A stretch of 64,000 nucleotides of DNA from positions 496,001 to 560,000 of the forward strand of contig CAKMXJ010000003.1 of NCBI GenBank assembly GCA_928724745.1, written 5' to 3'. The notes below the pieces were generated by a model, which worked only from the letters and a program-made list of their open reading frames with translations, searched no databases and was not told where the DNA came from. The position numbers and the translations under genes are program-made. Source of the DNA: Anthracocystis setariae. Its lineage: Eukaryota; Basidiomycota; Ustilaginomycetes; Ustilaginales; Ustilaginaceae. This document shows, in pieces, positions 51,166 through 62,526 of the stretch (the stretch's first letter is position 1; the number at the start of each line of letters is the position of its first letter).

Positions 51166-51229
51166 CCTACCAAAGGCTTTTCTCTAGATCTGACCGCATT
51201 CATCAGCACATCGATTCCCTTATCGCGCC

Positions 51230-52240
51230 ATGGATCGCAACGATAATCGTCGCGATTTGGGCGCTGTGACCAACCGTCTCTCGGCCCAGACCGATCATCT
51301 GCATGGACAGTTGCAGCAGCAGCAGCTCAACCTCAACTCACCTGCATCAGGTCGCACCATGTTTGCCTCTCGACCTGCGGCACTTGCCAGCCTCGGCGAA
51401 GACACCGAATCTACCCCAGACTCCAATCATTCGTCCAACCCTCATCCCAGCTTCGACCGTCAGCAAGGCCCTCGTTTCGCCGGCAATGCTGCTTTCCAGA
51501 GCGCCATGGCTCGCCGCTCGAACCAACCCACCGGTGCCGCCAACGCTTCCGCCGCCGCCGACTTTCGGGCTGGTCTCGCTCACCAGCGTCAGTTGAGCTT
51601 GCAAAGCCGATTCGCCGACCTCGGCTACAATGTAGGCTCGGGTCTCGGCACCGCCCCTAGCGAGGCAGACGATATGACCGATGACGGTGCTAGCTCCATT
51701 GGCTACGGTGCTTCCGCCTTTGACCCCACCCGGGGTCAGCGTGGTCACGCCTCTGACTACAGCTTCGCTTCCTCCGCCACCGCCTCTCACCGACGCACGG
51801 GAAGTGACATGAGCGGCATGAGCATCAGCAGGGGACATCATCCTGCAGCCAGCGTCGGTGGCAACGCCTCGCTTTCTGCTCAGAGTCAGATCCTTGCTGA
51901 ACAGCAGATCGCCTTGCAGCAGCAAATCGAGATGCTTCAGATCCAGCAACAGCAGCTCATGCAATCGCACCCAGCTTCCATCACAGGTGCCGTCAACCCG
52001 CTCAACGGAGGTAGCCACAGCTTCGGCGGTCATCGTAGAATCCAAAGCCACGCTCCTCGCTCCGGTCCCATGGGCAGCTTCAACACCAACAGCTCATTCA
52101 ACGCTGGTAGCAACGCCTTTGTTCCCGCTCAGCCTGCCATTCACACCCCCAGTCTCCCCCGAGGTCACGGACGCAGACACTCGGTCAACGTTGTCAACAA
52201 GGCCAATCAGCAACAGCAGCAGCAACAACAACAACAACAA

Positions 52241-52283
<43 letters not shown>

Positions 52284-55200
52284 AACAGCAACAGCAACCA
52301 CGTCAGTCTGAACCAAATCAACGCGATTCCCCCAACTCGGACGCCCTTCCGTCGTCTGTTTCAATGCACGCTACTCCTGACTTCTCGTTCCCTAGCACTG
52401 CCAGCGCCCAGCGCACTGCTCAGCCTGCCTATCAGCCCTCTCATCCCACTTCCGGTCACTACAGCCGCCCCTCTGCACAGCTCACCGATCTCTCTGCAGA
52501 CTACCTCATGGCTGGCGGTGGTCTCGTCAGCTTAAATACCTTGGGCATGGGTTCTAACATGAACGATCTCGCCGACGGCTTCGGCGGTTCGGGTGCTGGT
52601 AACAACCGCGGCGGTCACGGACGCGCTAGCAGCATTCAGTGGCGTGCCAATGGCTCTCAGCCGCAACCTCAACTCGTTGATCTCGCCCAGGCTCAGGCTC
52701 ATCTCGCCATGCTCCACCAGTTCCGCGAGTCAGCGGCTATGACCGGTCACTATCGCGCGCCTTCGCTCGGTGGTAGTTTCACACCCATGATGGGCGGCTT
52801 CAATGGCAATCAGTTTGGCGGTATGAATCCTGGCGGTCCCGGAGGTGTGCAGCGTAAGGCTCTCTTTGGCAACTATCTGCCTCAAGGCACTCTTCCCACT
52901 CTCCTCGCTCACGGCAAGATCGTCGTCGGTGTGCTCCGCATCAACAAGCGCAACCGCAGTGACGCCTACGTCACTACCGAAGTCCTCGATAGCGACATTT
53001 TTATCAGCGGCTCCAAAGATCGCAACCGTGCGCTCGAAGGTGATCTGGTTGCAGTCGAGTTGCTCGACCCTGTCGAGGTGTGGAACGTCAAGAAGGAGAA
53101 GGAGGATAAGAAGAAGCGCAAGGAAGAGCAGAGTGGTCAATTCTCTCGCAAACCTGACAAGGCCAAGGACGACCTTGAGGTCGAAGGTGCTCAGCTGCGT
53201 CTCATCGAGGATGAGGAAGAAAACGAGCAAAGTCCTCCTGCGCTTGCTGGTCACGTCGTCGCCATTGTAGAGCGCTCGCCGGGCCAGCTCTTCTCTGGTA
53301 CTTTGGGTCTCCTTCGTCCCTCGTCCGCAGCTACAAAGGAGAAGCAACAGGCCGAACGAGGGCAGCGCGAGGGCTTCGGCGCATCTGCTTCCGAAGCTCA
53401 GAACCGTCCCAAGATCATCTGGTTCCGTCCCACGGACAAGCGTGTTCCCCTGATCGCCATCCCAGCCGACCAAGCGCCCGAGGATTTCTGGACCGAGGAA
53501 GGCAAGACGAGTTTCAACAGCCGCCTGTTCGTCGCCTGCATCAAGCGCTGGCCCATCACCTCGCTCCACCCCTTCGGTGCTCTCGTCGAAGAGATTGGTG
53601 TCATTGGCAACGTCGAGGCTGAGACTCAGGCCCTACTCAAAGACACCCTCAGCTCCGCTACCGAGGCTTTCACCGAAGGCGCCCTCAAGTGTTTGCCTCC
53701 TACTCCTTGGAAGATTCCGGAGAAGGAGTTTGAGATCCGCAAGGACTTCCGCTCCCACCGCGTCTTCACCATCGACCCCGAGACTGCCAAGGACCTCGAC
53801 GATGCCGTTCATGTTGTCCGTCTTGACAATGGCGACTTCGAGGTCGGTGTTCATATCGCTGACGTGTCGCATTTCGTCAAGCTCGGCACTGCCCTTGATC
53901 GCGAGGCGCGCAAGCGCGGAACTTCAGTCTATCTTGTGCAGCGCGCTATCCCTATGCTCCCTCCCACTCTTAGCGAGGAGCTCTGCTCGCTCGTGCCCAA
54001 CGTAGAGAGACTTACCTTCTCGGCCGTCTTCACCATGAACAAGGAGGGTCAAGTCATCAGTAGCTGGTTCGGCAAGTCGATCATCAGATCTTGTGCCAAG
54101 CTTGCGTACTCGGATGCGCAGCAAGTCATCGAGGGCGGTCAGTTGCCCAAGGACAAGATCCAGGAGCACCAGCCCAGCCAGATCGCCCAAGACATTGCCG
54201 ACTTGCACATGTTGGCACAGAAGATGCGCGCTCGTCGATTCGATACCGGTGCTCTCCGCATCGACAATGTTAAGCTCAGCTTCAAGCTGGACGAGAATGG
54301 ACTGCCCACTGATGCGAGCATCTACTCTTCTTACGATGCTCACAGGCTTATCGAGGAATTCATGCTGCAGGCCAACATGGCTGTGGCTCAGCAGATCGCG
54401 GCTGGCTTGCCCGATCTCGCCCTTCTCCGTCGTCACGAAACCCCCCTTGACCGCCGTCTCGAGGGCTTCCTGCACCGTGCTAAGTCGATGGGCTTTGACA
54501 TTGACATTTCGTCCGGTGGCGCGCTCCATCGCAGTCTCAAGGAGATCAAGGATGACAATGCTCGCCAGGCGCTCCAGGCTCTTGTGACCAATGCCATGAT
54601 GAAAGCGAAATACTTCTGTACTGGTATGGTCGACATCGCCAAGTACCACCATTACGCCCTCAATGTCCCCCTCTACACCCACTTCACCTCGCCCATCCGC
54701 CGCTATGCTGATCTGATGGTTCACCGCCAACTTGAGACGGTTCTTGCCAACTCGGACAAGTTCCCCGTCGACCGCGAGTCCATGGCCAAGATTGCTCAAC
54801 AGTGCAACGTCAAGAAGGATGCTGCCAAGCTTGCCCAGGAGCAGAGTGCCCATCTCTTCCTGTGCTTGCTCATTCACGATCTGACCATGCGTTACGGTCC
54901 TGTCGTTCGACACGCTACCGTTATGGGCGTACTCGATGCAGCTTTCGACGTCATCGTTGCCGAGTTTGGGATCGAGAAGCGTGTGCACGTCGACCAGATG
55001 CCCATCGAGGACCACACGTACGATGAGCAACGCAACGCGCTGTCGATCTACTGGAAGGACAATGTCGACGTGATCGCTTGGCTGGCCGAGAACTCGGACG
55101 ATGTTCACGTCAAGAAGCTTCAGGAGGTTGCGCAGCAGCACCAGATGATGGAGATGACGTCTCAGTCGCAGACGGATGAGGCTGCTCTGTTTGCGGATGA

Positions 55201-55483
55201 GGATGACGACGATGAAGATACGTCGACCGCGGCGATTGTTCGGCAAGCTAACCTCGAGGCTGCAAAGGAGAGCCGCCAGCGCCACAAGTCGCTTCATAAG
55301 GCACCGCTCAAGTTTGACGGCGTCCACGAGAATGGACGACACAAGATCCAGACGATTCAAGAGCTCATGGAGGTGCCAGTGATTGTGACGTCGGACATGA
55401 GCAAATCGCCACCGGTGCTCAAGGTGTTCTCGGTGAATCCCTTCGCCAGCGCTTCCCACGGTGTCGGCAACCTGCACCATTAG
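51230..55483 (+). CDS. SSD1: Ssd1/Dis3L2-family RNB-domain RNA-binding protein
   Basis: The 1417-residue product has the Ssd1 layout: a long Gln/Ser/Asn-rich N terminus (30 consecutive Gln at 52208-52297), cold-shock domains from about residue 540, and an RNB domain from about 830. Yeast Ssd1 binds mRNAs for cell-wall proteins, represses their translation and is a target of the Cbk1 kinase; it has lost nuclease activity. Here the RNB acidic signature is complete: Asp849, Asp855, Asp857 and Asp858 in IDPETAKDLDDA, and Arg1157/Arg1158 in SPIRRYADL. So this copy may still be a 3'-5' exonuclease of the Dis3L2 type. The N terminus contains motifs like RGHHPA, RRIQSHAP and GRRHSV, resembling Cbk1-type HxRxx[ST] sites. 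A leader intron precedes the ATG. Confidence 0.92.
52208..52297 (+). repeat. CAG/CAA repeat encoding 30 Gln
   Basis: Thirty consecutive glutamine codons, mixed CAG and CAA, in the disordered N terminus of SSD1. Confidence 0.95.
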
Positions 55484-55905
55484 AACCTAATCAGGTGGGT
55501 GCAAACAGGGTTCGCCTTCGCGGGATCCGTCTTGATGAATGCGATCGCCCCATTCCCATGTCTCAGCCATCGATTCCACTTTTTTTCCCACACCACATCC
55601 CATCCCATCTCATAGCTGTATAAACTCAAGGTAATCGGTGTCCAAACCGATCTGTGTGTCCGACCTGCATTGTTGCCAAGATTGCAAGACATCTCATGTT
55701 TGGCGTGCAAGCTCATTTCTCGTGACTGGCAAACGATGTGGTTTCGCGCATGCCCGCCGGTGCGGTTGAACGATTTTGTGTGGGACTGAGATCTGGTTTG
55801 TGGGTTGAGAGTCAAAGAAAGGTATATAAGCTGGGCGTTTGCTCACAATTGAGGCGAGGGGGATGGGTAAGTGAACTCGAGTGTTTGCTTTGTACGGATT
55901 CAAGG
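55484..55905. other. SSD1 3' flank and promoter of the secreted-protein gene
   Basis: No further gene is seen. A TATA element lies at 55823-55829. The frame of the next gene is open upstream to an ATG at 55738, which I regard as untranslated. Confidence 0.5.
55823..55829 (+). promoter_or_regulatory. TATA box of the secreted-protein gene
   Basis: TATATAA 77 bp upstream of the ATG at 55906. Its position argues against translation from the upstream in-frame ATG at 55738. Confidence 0.6.
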
Positions 55906-56778
55906 ATGAGGGTACTTGTGATCTTGGTGGCGATAGTGGTGGTGGCATTGGGGAGGATTTCTGTTGATGCTGCTCAGGATCGGGGGCTTGGGACTCCGAT
56001 TGTTGTGGCTGTTCCGCCATCGACATCTACATCTGGTGGGGAAGAGGTGGGTGGGGGATCGAGGTCGGCAAGGATTGGGATGGATTTGCCTGTATCGGTG
56101 ATGGATATTCCTGGGTTGGCGCGGAATCCGTTTAGGATCCCGTATGCACGCACGCCGTTGACGTTTTTCGACTACTCGCTGCCGAGCATGTACCGGATGA
56201 GACCACCTGCGACGTTTTCGACATCGCGACTGGGTCAGACACCGGCACTGGCGCCTTCGTTGGAGAGTCGATACAAGTGGGCCATGTCGCATTATCATTT
56301 CCGCGTGTTGGCTTCGCAATGGGTTGCTCGACCGATGGAAGTCAACTTCCCACGTCTGAAGCGCCTGAATCAACTCGAAGGCCAATTTGCCGCGCACGCT
56401 TCCCAACTCTCACTTCAAACCAACGCCTGGCTGCTCAACGGACCTCAAATCGTACTGCTCAACCGAGCCCAGTATAAACTTCGACCGTTGACCCTGTTCC
56501 CCGCCGCCACGGCGTGGGAAGACAAGGTGGAAAACGTCAGCCTTAGATCCCACCTCGACAGAATCCTCAAGGGAGTCAATAGGATCGAAGAGGGAGAACG
56601 ACGGTTGACGACATATCCGCAAGTGTTGAGGACAGCATTGCGAAGGGTGAGACGAGACCAGAGGGAGTTAGAGGCGTATCAGATGAACCGATGGATGATG
56701 GATTCGGCTTGGGAGAGGACCTTTCCGTTTTTGGACAATGAGTCGTTGGATGTGGCGCATAGTCTGCTGCAAGGCTGA
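55906..56778 (+). CDS. Putative secreted, cysteine-free protein of unknown function
   Basis: From the ATG at 55906 the product has 290 residues and begins MRVLVILVAIVVVALGRISV, a classical signal peptide with probable cleavage after the following Asp-Ala-Ala. The mature part has no cysteine, two N-glycosylation sequons (NVS, NES) and no other hydrophobic segment. A Gly/Ser-rich stretch is followed by aromatic-rich sequence (FFDYSLPSMYRM; RYKWAMSHYHF) and basic helices near the end (RTALRRVRRDQRELEAYQ). I do not recognise the family. Secretion, small size and lack of known domains would fit a smut effector candidate, but this is inference. The TATA box 77 bp upstream supports the start. Confidence 0.7.
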   Translation: MRVLVILVAIVVVALGRISVDAAQDRGLGTPIVVAVPPSTSTSGGEEVGGGSRSARIGMDLPVSVMDIPGLARNPFRIPYARTPLTFFDYSLPSMYRMRPPATFSTSRLGQTPALAPSLESRYKWAMSHYHFRVLASQWVARPMEVNFPRLKRLNQLEGQFAAHASQLSLQTNAWLLNGPQIVLLNRAQYKLRPLTLFPAATAWEDKVENVSLRSHLDRILKGVNRIEEGERRLTTYPQVLRTALRRVRRDQRELEAYQMNRWMMDSAWERTFPFLDNESLDVAHSLLQG

Positions 56779-57344
56779 GAGGGGGCGTACTTCCCAGAGT
56801 CCAAAAGATGTCGACTACAGTAGTTGGTTCGTTTAGATCTCAAATGGTACGTGATGCTGTGTGCATGGTGCTTGGCGCTCGCGATTGGCAATACAGTAGG
56901 TAGGATTCGGAGTTGACGTTGAATTGGGCAGAGCGTCACGCCAAGACCATACTTTGCTTTTGATTATTCGCTAGCATTTCATGCTGAATTAACGAAGAAA
57001 AGTCACAGCACAGCAGGCTTAATGCTACCGAAGCAGTCAGCATCTCTGTATCCGTCGCAGTCTACAATATGAGGAAAAGTGTGTGTGTGGGTGTTACTGG
57101 ATGCAGAAGCGAAGCGGAAGAGAGAGAGGGGGGGAGGGTGTCTTTTGTGCAGTCGGCGCACCTGCGACGTTGACTGCAAACGCAGTACAGTAGTTGAGCG
57201 TAACTACTGACTGGGGATGCATGCATTCATGGTCACTTTACTGCATTTTAGACTGCCTTTTGGGCGGAGCTACGCGGTAGCGCAACACAGAACGATACAG
57301 TGCGGTACTGTAATTCTGTTTTTTTTTTTTTCTCAGCGTTTTTC

Positions 57345-57375
<31 letters not shown>

Positions 57376-59298
57376 TTAGCTCTGCATGCGTTTCTTGAGC
57401 CCCAATTGTAGCACACTAGTCACCGCAGCTGTGAACTTTGTTGTTGCTGAACTCTCATCCCAAGAAAGTGAGCGAGTGACCGTGTGAGCTAGCTGGCTAT
57501 ACTTTCACTGTGGCACCTTGCTGGTCGAGATCACCAAGAGGGCATCCGAAAAGCTGGGGTGACGATGCACCACCAGAGTAGTGAGGAGTTTGTCCGAGAC
57601 ACCGGATGGATGTTCGAGCACGCATGGGCCGGATGCTATCGCAGTCGCGCTGAGGGCTGCTGCGGGCGTACAGTGCGGTACAGCTACAGCAGTATGCAGA
57701 AGCACACGATGGCGCGTTTGGCGAGCGCACCATAGAAACACACACACACACACCATGATTCGGCTCCGCTCGGATCTCGGTGTACCACGGGAAATTGGGG
57801 GTTCAACCCTTCTTTCTCCGTAGCATCGCGGTTTCTAGATTTCGGGCTACACCACAGCGCAGTAGCTCCGGATGCATTCTCAGCTTCGGTAACTAAGTAT
57901 GATCAGGAGAGAGACATTATTTTATATTATTCTTTTTCTTGTCGCATGCATTGCGGACAATACACACTAGACTGCACTGTAACTCTGTTTCGCGGTCAGC
58001 CGTTGCTCTCTCTACAAGACTCGGTGTCGACAGACAGTCAAAGGCACAGGCACAGGCTTGCATGGATGGTGGATGATTGGATTGCATGCTCAAGTAGGAG
58101 AGATGGCCAGACGAGAATCGATTTGACGGTGATCATCGAGTGCTACCCTGGCTTACGTGTGTGGTGAGCGAGAGCAGCAGCATGGTCGGTCGGATGTGGT
58201 TTGGTTGGTTCGGTTGCTGTCGATGGTCGTTGACCCTAAAATGAGAGGGCAGCGGCAGCGGCAGAGAGCGAAATTCTTATTCGCGACTAAATTCGTGTCA
58301 GCGTGAGTTGTCGCGCGGGTCTCACAGCAGCAACAGGAACAGAAACAGTGACAGAAACAGAAATAGAGCAGCACAGCACAGCACAGCGCGTCCATCTTCC
58401 TCTTCCTTTTCCTCTTCCTTTTCCGGTGTCGGCCTGTCGTGCAGACCGCGCTGAAACATGGGCCGTTGATTCGCTGCTACTGCACTGCACTGTACAGTAC
58501 TGTAACTGCAACGCATTGTATCGGTACGGCCCACTCTTGGCGCAAACAATTGCGTGCAACATTTCATTCATTACTTTGGCTCAACAAATACATTATTGTG
58601 TACACGAAAATGGCGTGTGTGGACAGGTGTCAAGCTTGTGAAGGCTTGCATTCACTGACTGCGTCTATCTTTACGATTCTCGACCCAGGCCAGGCACAAA
58701 TCAATCAGCAGCAGCACATGGGCCCTCGAATCTCCGCCATCGGTCCATTTCGCCAACCACATTCTCCAACCATCCTCAGTCAGTCATCCTCTTACTCGTC
58801 TATTTCACTCCTCTTCTTTCTCGCTTCCCACCATCATCATCACCAACACCATCAGATCTTACATCCCTTTACTCCTACGCATCTCGTCCATCTCCATCCC
58901 TTCTCTTTCCAACCCACTTCCATCCCACATTGCATTGGGCCATTTCCGACGCCCTTTCATCTTGTTGCATCTCTGCTCCGGCTCGCATCCAAACCGTACG
59001 CCACGCTCTTGCACCGCTCACTTCATCTCTCCTTTTCCCGCTCTCTCTCTTCTCTTCGCAATCATCCGTACTAGCCTTCCGGCAGCCACTCTGTCATATC
59101 GGCATTCACTAGCTGGCGATCATTCAGCTCCCTATTTATCCGGGCATCATCAACCTACTCGATCAATGTCAGCATCGACCTTCAACTAGAATCACCACCC
59201 CAATCTCAACGTTTGCATCTCGCTCGGCGGATAACCTCCATTTCACGCACATACCCACACAAGCCTTTCTCCCATCCTGCTGCTTTGCCGACCAAATC
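56779..59298. other. Spacer upstream of the SABATH-like gene
   Basis: No gene is supported in 2.5 kb. It has a T run and an A run facing each other (57319-57371), (CA)n near 57740-57752, a CAGCA run at 58369-58387 and several GTACTGTA words. The last 500 bp are pyrimidine-rich, like a 5' leader. Confidence 0.5.
58369..58387. repeat. (CAGCA)n microsatellite
   Basis: Nearly four CAGCA units; the same pentamer as at 12531, 25229 and 38776. Confidence 0.85.
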
Positions 59299-61938
59299 AT
59301 GAGTGCAACAAACCTCGCGCTCAACACGACCACCATCGATCACGATCTCACTCCTTCTGCATCGGCTCAGTCTTTTGCTCAAATGCAACAGCGCTCACAC
59401 ACTCTTGCAGCTAGGCGTCACAACCCAGAAGCACAAGACACTATGCAGCACGATCACACGGCTACCCGTGAAACGACTGCCGATCCGACCGCTGCGCAAT
59501 CCGAGTCTGCATTCAATGGTCCACCCGCTTCAGCTTTCTCCAAATCCTCGCTCTACCAAGTCGGCATGGTAGAAGGCCTCACACCGCCCGCACTCACCGA
59601 GTCCTCGGCTGCTTCCACCTCTCCCATCCAAGTCAGCAGCGTCGTCGCCGCCGGTCTCGAGATGGGTCTTGGTGTCAGCCTCGCCAATGCTGCCCTCATG
59701 ACACATGCCCCCGGTGCCCACGCGGCTGCACTCAGCAGTCTCGCAGAACAGCGATATTCGCGTCCACATCCAACTGGCTTTGATCATCAGTCATCCTCAG
59801 ACCAAGATGGCTTGGACGCCGACATGTCCGCTGCCTTCAACATGAACTTTGACGACTCACAAACCACCTCGGCCGCCATCAGTCTACCTTACCGCAATCG
59901 CGCCAAGCACAGCCAAGACGTTACCCAAGATGAAGGTGATCTGCATCGCCGCCGCACCACCGGCACGCGTGATCCAAAGCAACGCTTCGAGCCCATGAGG
60001 TTGGGTCGTCATCACCGAGCCGACACCCTCGACCACATCATTTCCCCCACTGCCCCTTCCGCCATCGCCTCAGACATCGAAAGGCAGCAGTACTACCAGA
60101 ACAACTACATCGCCCTTCGCAACGAGGCCAAAGTGTTGACCCACGCTCTGCCCAACAGCTTCCATGTCGATGTCCCCCTCTCGGCCACCACCACCGTCGA
60201 ACGCGATTCCTCCGTCGGAGGCCGCAGCAGTACACACGCCTCAGCTTCTAACGGCGCCAGCACCCAAATCCAGACGCCTTCGTTGGATTACAGAGCTATG
60301 TTTTCACCCGATTCGCAACAGCTCATGTCGGACAATCCCTTTGCAGCCACCACCGCCACCTCCAGCCCTAACCACGACGATGCTGGCATGAATGCATTGC
60401 ATGGCCGTGGCGCCGGCTGGACACCGACGCGACGTGGGGCCGCCACAGGCACACACGGTCCTACACAGGCGGCGTTGATGGGTCTCGGAGGCGGAAGTCA
60501 TTTCGGCCCCGGCGTTCGCGCAAAAGTCTCCGAGGTGCTGCCTCATCTCGTCTCGAGCATCCCGCTCTCAGGTCAAGAGAATGAAACCATCACTATCGCC
60601 GAGTATGGAAGCCTCAACACTCGATCGATCAACCTCATGCAATCCATCATTTCGTCGTTTGTCGCAAAAGCACACGCAGACACGCCCAAGAGACAGACGG
60701 CAAAGAACGAAGAGTCCCAGGGCTACTTTCCTGGCTTGGACGGTGCCGCTTCTTTGCAATCCATCCTAGGCGTGGATGCATCGGCTGACGAGCCCTGCAA
60801 GGTCAATTTCTCCATCATCCACGAGGACTCGCCGCAGGCTGACTTCCGGCCCTTGTCGCAGATGCTCGACACCAACCCCGAGTCGTACCTCCATCCTCAA
60901 TGGCAAGCGACGCATCAGCCTCCTCTGCACAATGCTCTTTTCCCGAGTTTCGTGGCACGACCGTTTGCGTCGCGCATCGCACCCCCTTCCACTCTGCATC
61001 TGGGCATCAGCCTGATGGACCTGCACTGGTCCCATACACCTAGAAATCCGACGGTCTCGCTAGCCACATCGGCGCACGCCGAACTCACTGCCTTCCTCAC
61101 GGCGAGGGCACACGAGTTCCGCAAGGGCGGCGTGATTGTGATGGCCTACATTGCTCGGCCAGAGGAAATCAGCAAGCCTGTACCGCATCGTCCTCGATCC
61201 ACCATCGACGACATTGGCTCCGTCGAACTCGAACGCTCTGCGGAACCATCCGCATCGGACAGCGACGTCGGTTCCGACGCCAAGGCTCGCTACACGAGCG
61301 CCAACCTGACTCGCCTCAACATGATAACCAAAGAGCGAAGACGATCCAACTCTTCTCCCAACCGACCAAGCTCCAAGAGCTTCGAGGGCGCTACGGACGC
61401 CATGCAGCGTTCTTCCGACATCTGGACGACGCTCACCAATACGCTGGCGCCATGTCTGCAGCGTCTGGTTTCTTGCGGCATGCTCAAGAGCGACGTGGCT
61501 CGTCACCTGCTCAGCTTGCCCATGCATGCGCGTACACCGCGCCAGACCCGCAACGTGCTCAAGTCGGTGGGGCATCTCTGGAATGTAGAGTGGAGCTGTG
61601 GGCTGGGCGAAGAGGCGATGACAGCAGGATCGTCCCCCTCTGCGCTCGCCAGCGATCCCGAGCCGCTTCGCCTTCCCCATCCTGCATGGAAGGCGTTGCA
61701 AGCAGGGACGCTCTCGCGTGTCGCTTTCGCCGAGCACATGATCCAGCTTTTCAAGAACCTGTACGAATCGCACTTCCGCGCCATCCTGCGCGAGAAGGGC
61801 AAGCTCAGCAAAGGCGCCGTCGAGTTTGTCCTAGATTCGCTATGGGATGTGCTGCAGTCGAGGATCGATGACCAGGAGCCATGTCCGATTGCCGAATGCG
61901 AGCTCGAGGTTCAGGTCGTGGCGCTTCGCCGCATCTAG
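59299..61938 (+). CDS. SABATH-like SAM-dependent carboxyl methyltransferase (divergent)
   Basis: The 879-residue product has a Ser/Ala/His-rich N terminus of about 410 residues and then segments that align by eye with the SABATH (Methyltransf_7) fold. ETITIAEYGSLNTRSINLM (about 423-441) matches the SAM-binding GCSSGPN region. VNFSIIHEDSPQADFRPLSQ (about 500) matches the family's LNDLPGNDFN region. LGISLMDLHWSHTP (about 568) matches the substrate-site SSYSLMWLSQVP, and FLTARAHEFRKGGVIVMAYIAR (about 597) matches the SLFLKSRSEELVPGG strand. SABATH enzymes methylate carboxyl groups of small acids such as salicylate, IAA or jasmonate in plants. An insertion of about 70 Ser-rich residues follows the last strand. 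The substrate is unknown. The assignment rests on motif order only. Confidence 0.68.
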   Translation: MSATNLALNTTTIDHDLTPSASAQSFAQMQQRSHTLAARRHNPEAQDTMQHDHTATRETTADPTAAQSESAFNGPPASAFSKSSLYQVGMVEGLTPPALTESSAASTSPIQVSSVVAAGLEMGLGVSLANAALMTHAPGAHAAALSSLAEQRYSRPHPTGFDHQSSSDQDGLDADMSAAFNMNFDDSQTTSAAISLPYRNRAKHSQDVTQDEGDLHRRRTTGTRDPKQRFEPMRLGRHHRADTLDHIISPTAPSAIASDIERQQYYQNNYIALRNEAKVLTHALPNSFHVDVPLSATTTVERDSSVGGRSSTHASASNGASTQIQTPSLDYRAMFSPDSQQLMSDNPFAATTATSSPNHDDAGMNALHGRGAGWTPTRRGAATGTHGPTQAALMGLGGGSHFGPGVRAKVSEVLPHLVSSIPLSGQENETITIAEYGSLNTRSINLMQSIISSFVAKAHADTPKRQTAKNEESQGYFPGLDGAASLQSILGVDASADEPCKVNFSIIHEDSPQADFRPLSQMLDTNPESYLHPQWQATHQPPLHNALFPSFVARPFASRIAPPSTLHLGISLMDLHWSHTPRNPTVSLATSAHAELTAFLTARAHEFRKGGVIVMAYIARPEEISKPVPHRPRSTIDDIGSVELERSAEPSASDSDVGSDAKARYTSANLTRLNMITKERRRSNSSPNRPSSKSFEGATDAMQRSSDIWTTLTNTLAPCLQRLVSCGMLKSDVARHLLSLPMHARTPRQTRNVLKSVGHLWNVEWSCGLGEEAMTAGSSPSALASDPEPLRLPHPAWKALQAGTLSRVAFAEHMIQLFKNLYESHFRAILREKGKLSKGAVEFVLDSLWDVLQSRIDDQEPCPIAECELEVQVVALRRI

Positions 61939-62526
61939 TCTCTGCTTTCTTGATATCTCGGTTGGTGCCACCTCTCTTTTTGGGATTTACTTTTTGTCAC
62001 AGTCATTCTGTCATGTATTCTTCGTTTCGCATCTGCATGTTTGTTTGTTTAATGGTCACCGGCATGTCTTTGGAATGTTGCGAGAATTGTGCGTCTTGTG
62101 TTGAATCAATCATAACGGACACAATATGAGAAGGGGCTCATTTACGGAAGTCGGCGGGCGGAGGGCTTTTGAGGATGACAGTGCGCGATGGCAGCAGCGT
62201 TGTCTGTCTGCAAATCCACACGCGACTTCAGTGCCACACACGCACACGCTCGCCTCGGCCAATTGGTTGCTCCACATGGAACTCGGACTTTGGGCACGCT
62301 GCGCTTCAACAATTAATCACATAGCTTCAGGGCGCCTGCACATGTCAGCTCAGCTCGGTCATCAGATACCAACACCATTCCTTTTCATCATCCTTTCATG
62401 CCCTCGTCGATTCACAGCGGTTGCGCGCCCTCCATGTCTACATAGCGTCTACGAGCACCAGTCCAACTAGGTAGCCACTTGGCAGCCTCAGCGATCTCCG
62501 TCCACACAGACAGCTAGCCCGTCGTC
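61939..62526. other. Spacer between SABATH-like and FYVE genes
   Basis: No gene or clear repeat is seen in 588 bp. It is assumed to hold the 3' region of one gene and the promoter of the next. Confidence 0.5.

Larger units (their letters stand above)
48953..51229. other. Spacer and SSD1 5' leader
   Basis: No gene is supported in 2.28 kb. It holds an (ACTGG)n run at about 50053-50074, (AC)n at 50093-50120, (GCGT)n at 50229-50260, (CAT)n near 50407-50436 and (ACCGC)n at 51002-51023. A TATATAA lies at 50860-50866. From about 50390 on the DNA is strongly pyrimidine-rich on the + strand, fitting a long 5' leader for SSD1 with an intron at 51079-51165. Confidence 0.55.

Noticed and set aside
53924..55480. 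518-codon open frame opposite SSD1
   Set aside because: Antisense shadow of the RNB domain.
57319..57371. A run as the tail of a second LINE
   Set aside because: No coding remnant upstream and no flanking target duplication; it faces a T run and may be a simple hairpin or microsatellite.
57775..57835. tRNA-like T-loop word (GGGGGTTCAACCC)
   Set aside because: No matching acceptor stem or A-box was found at the right distance.
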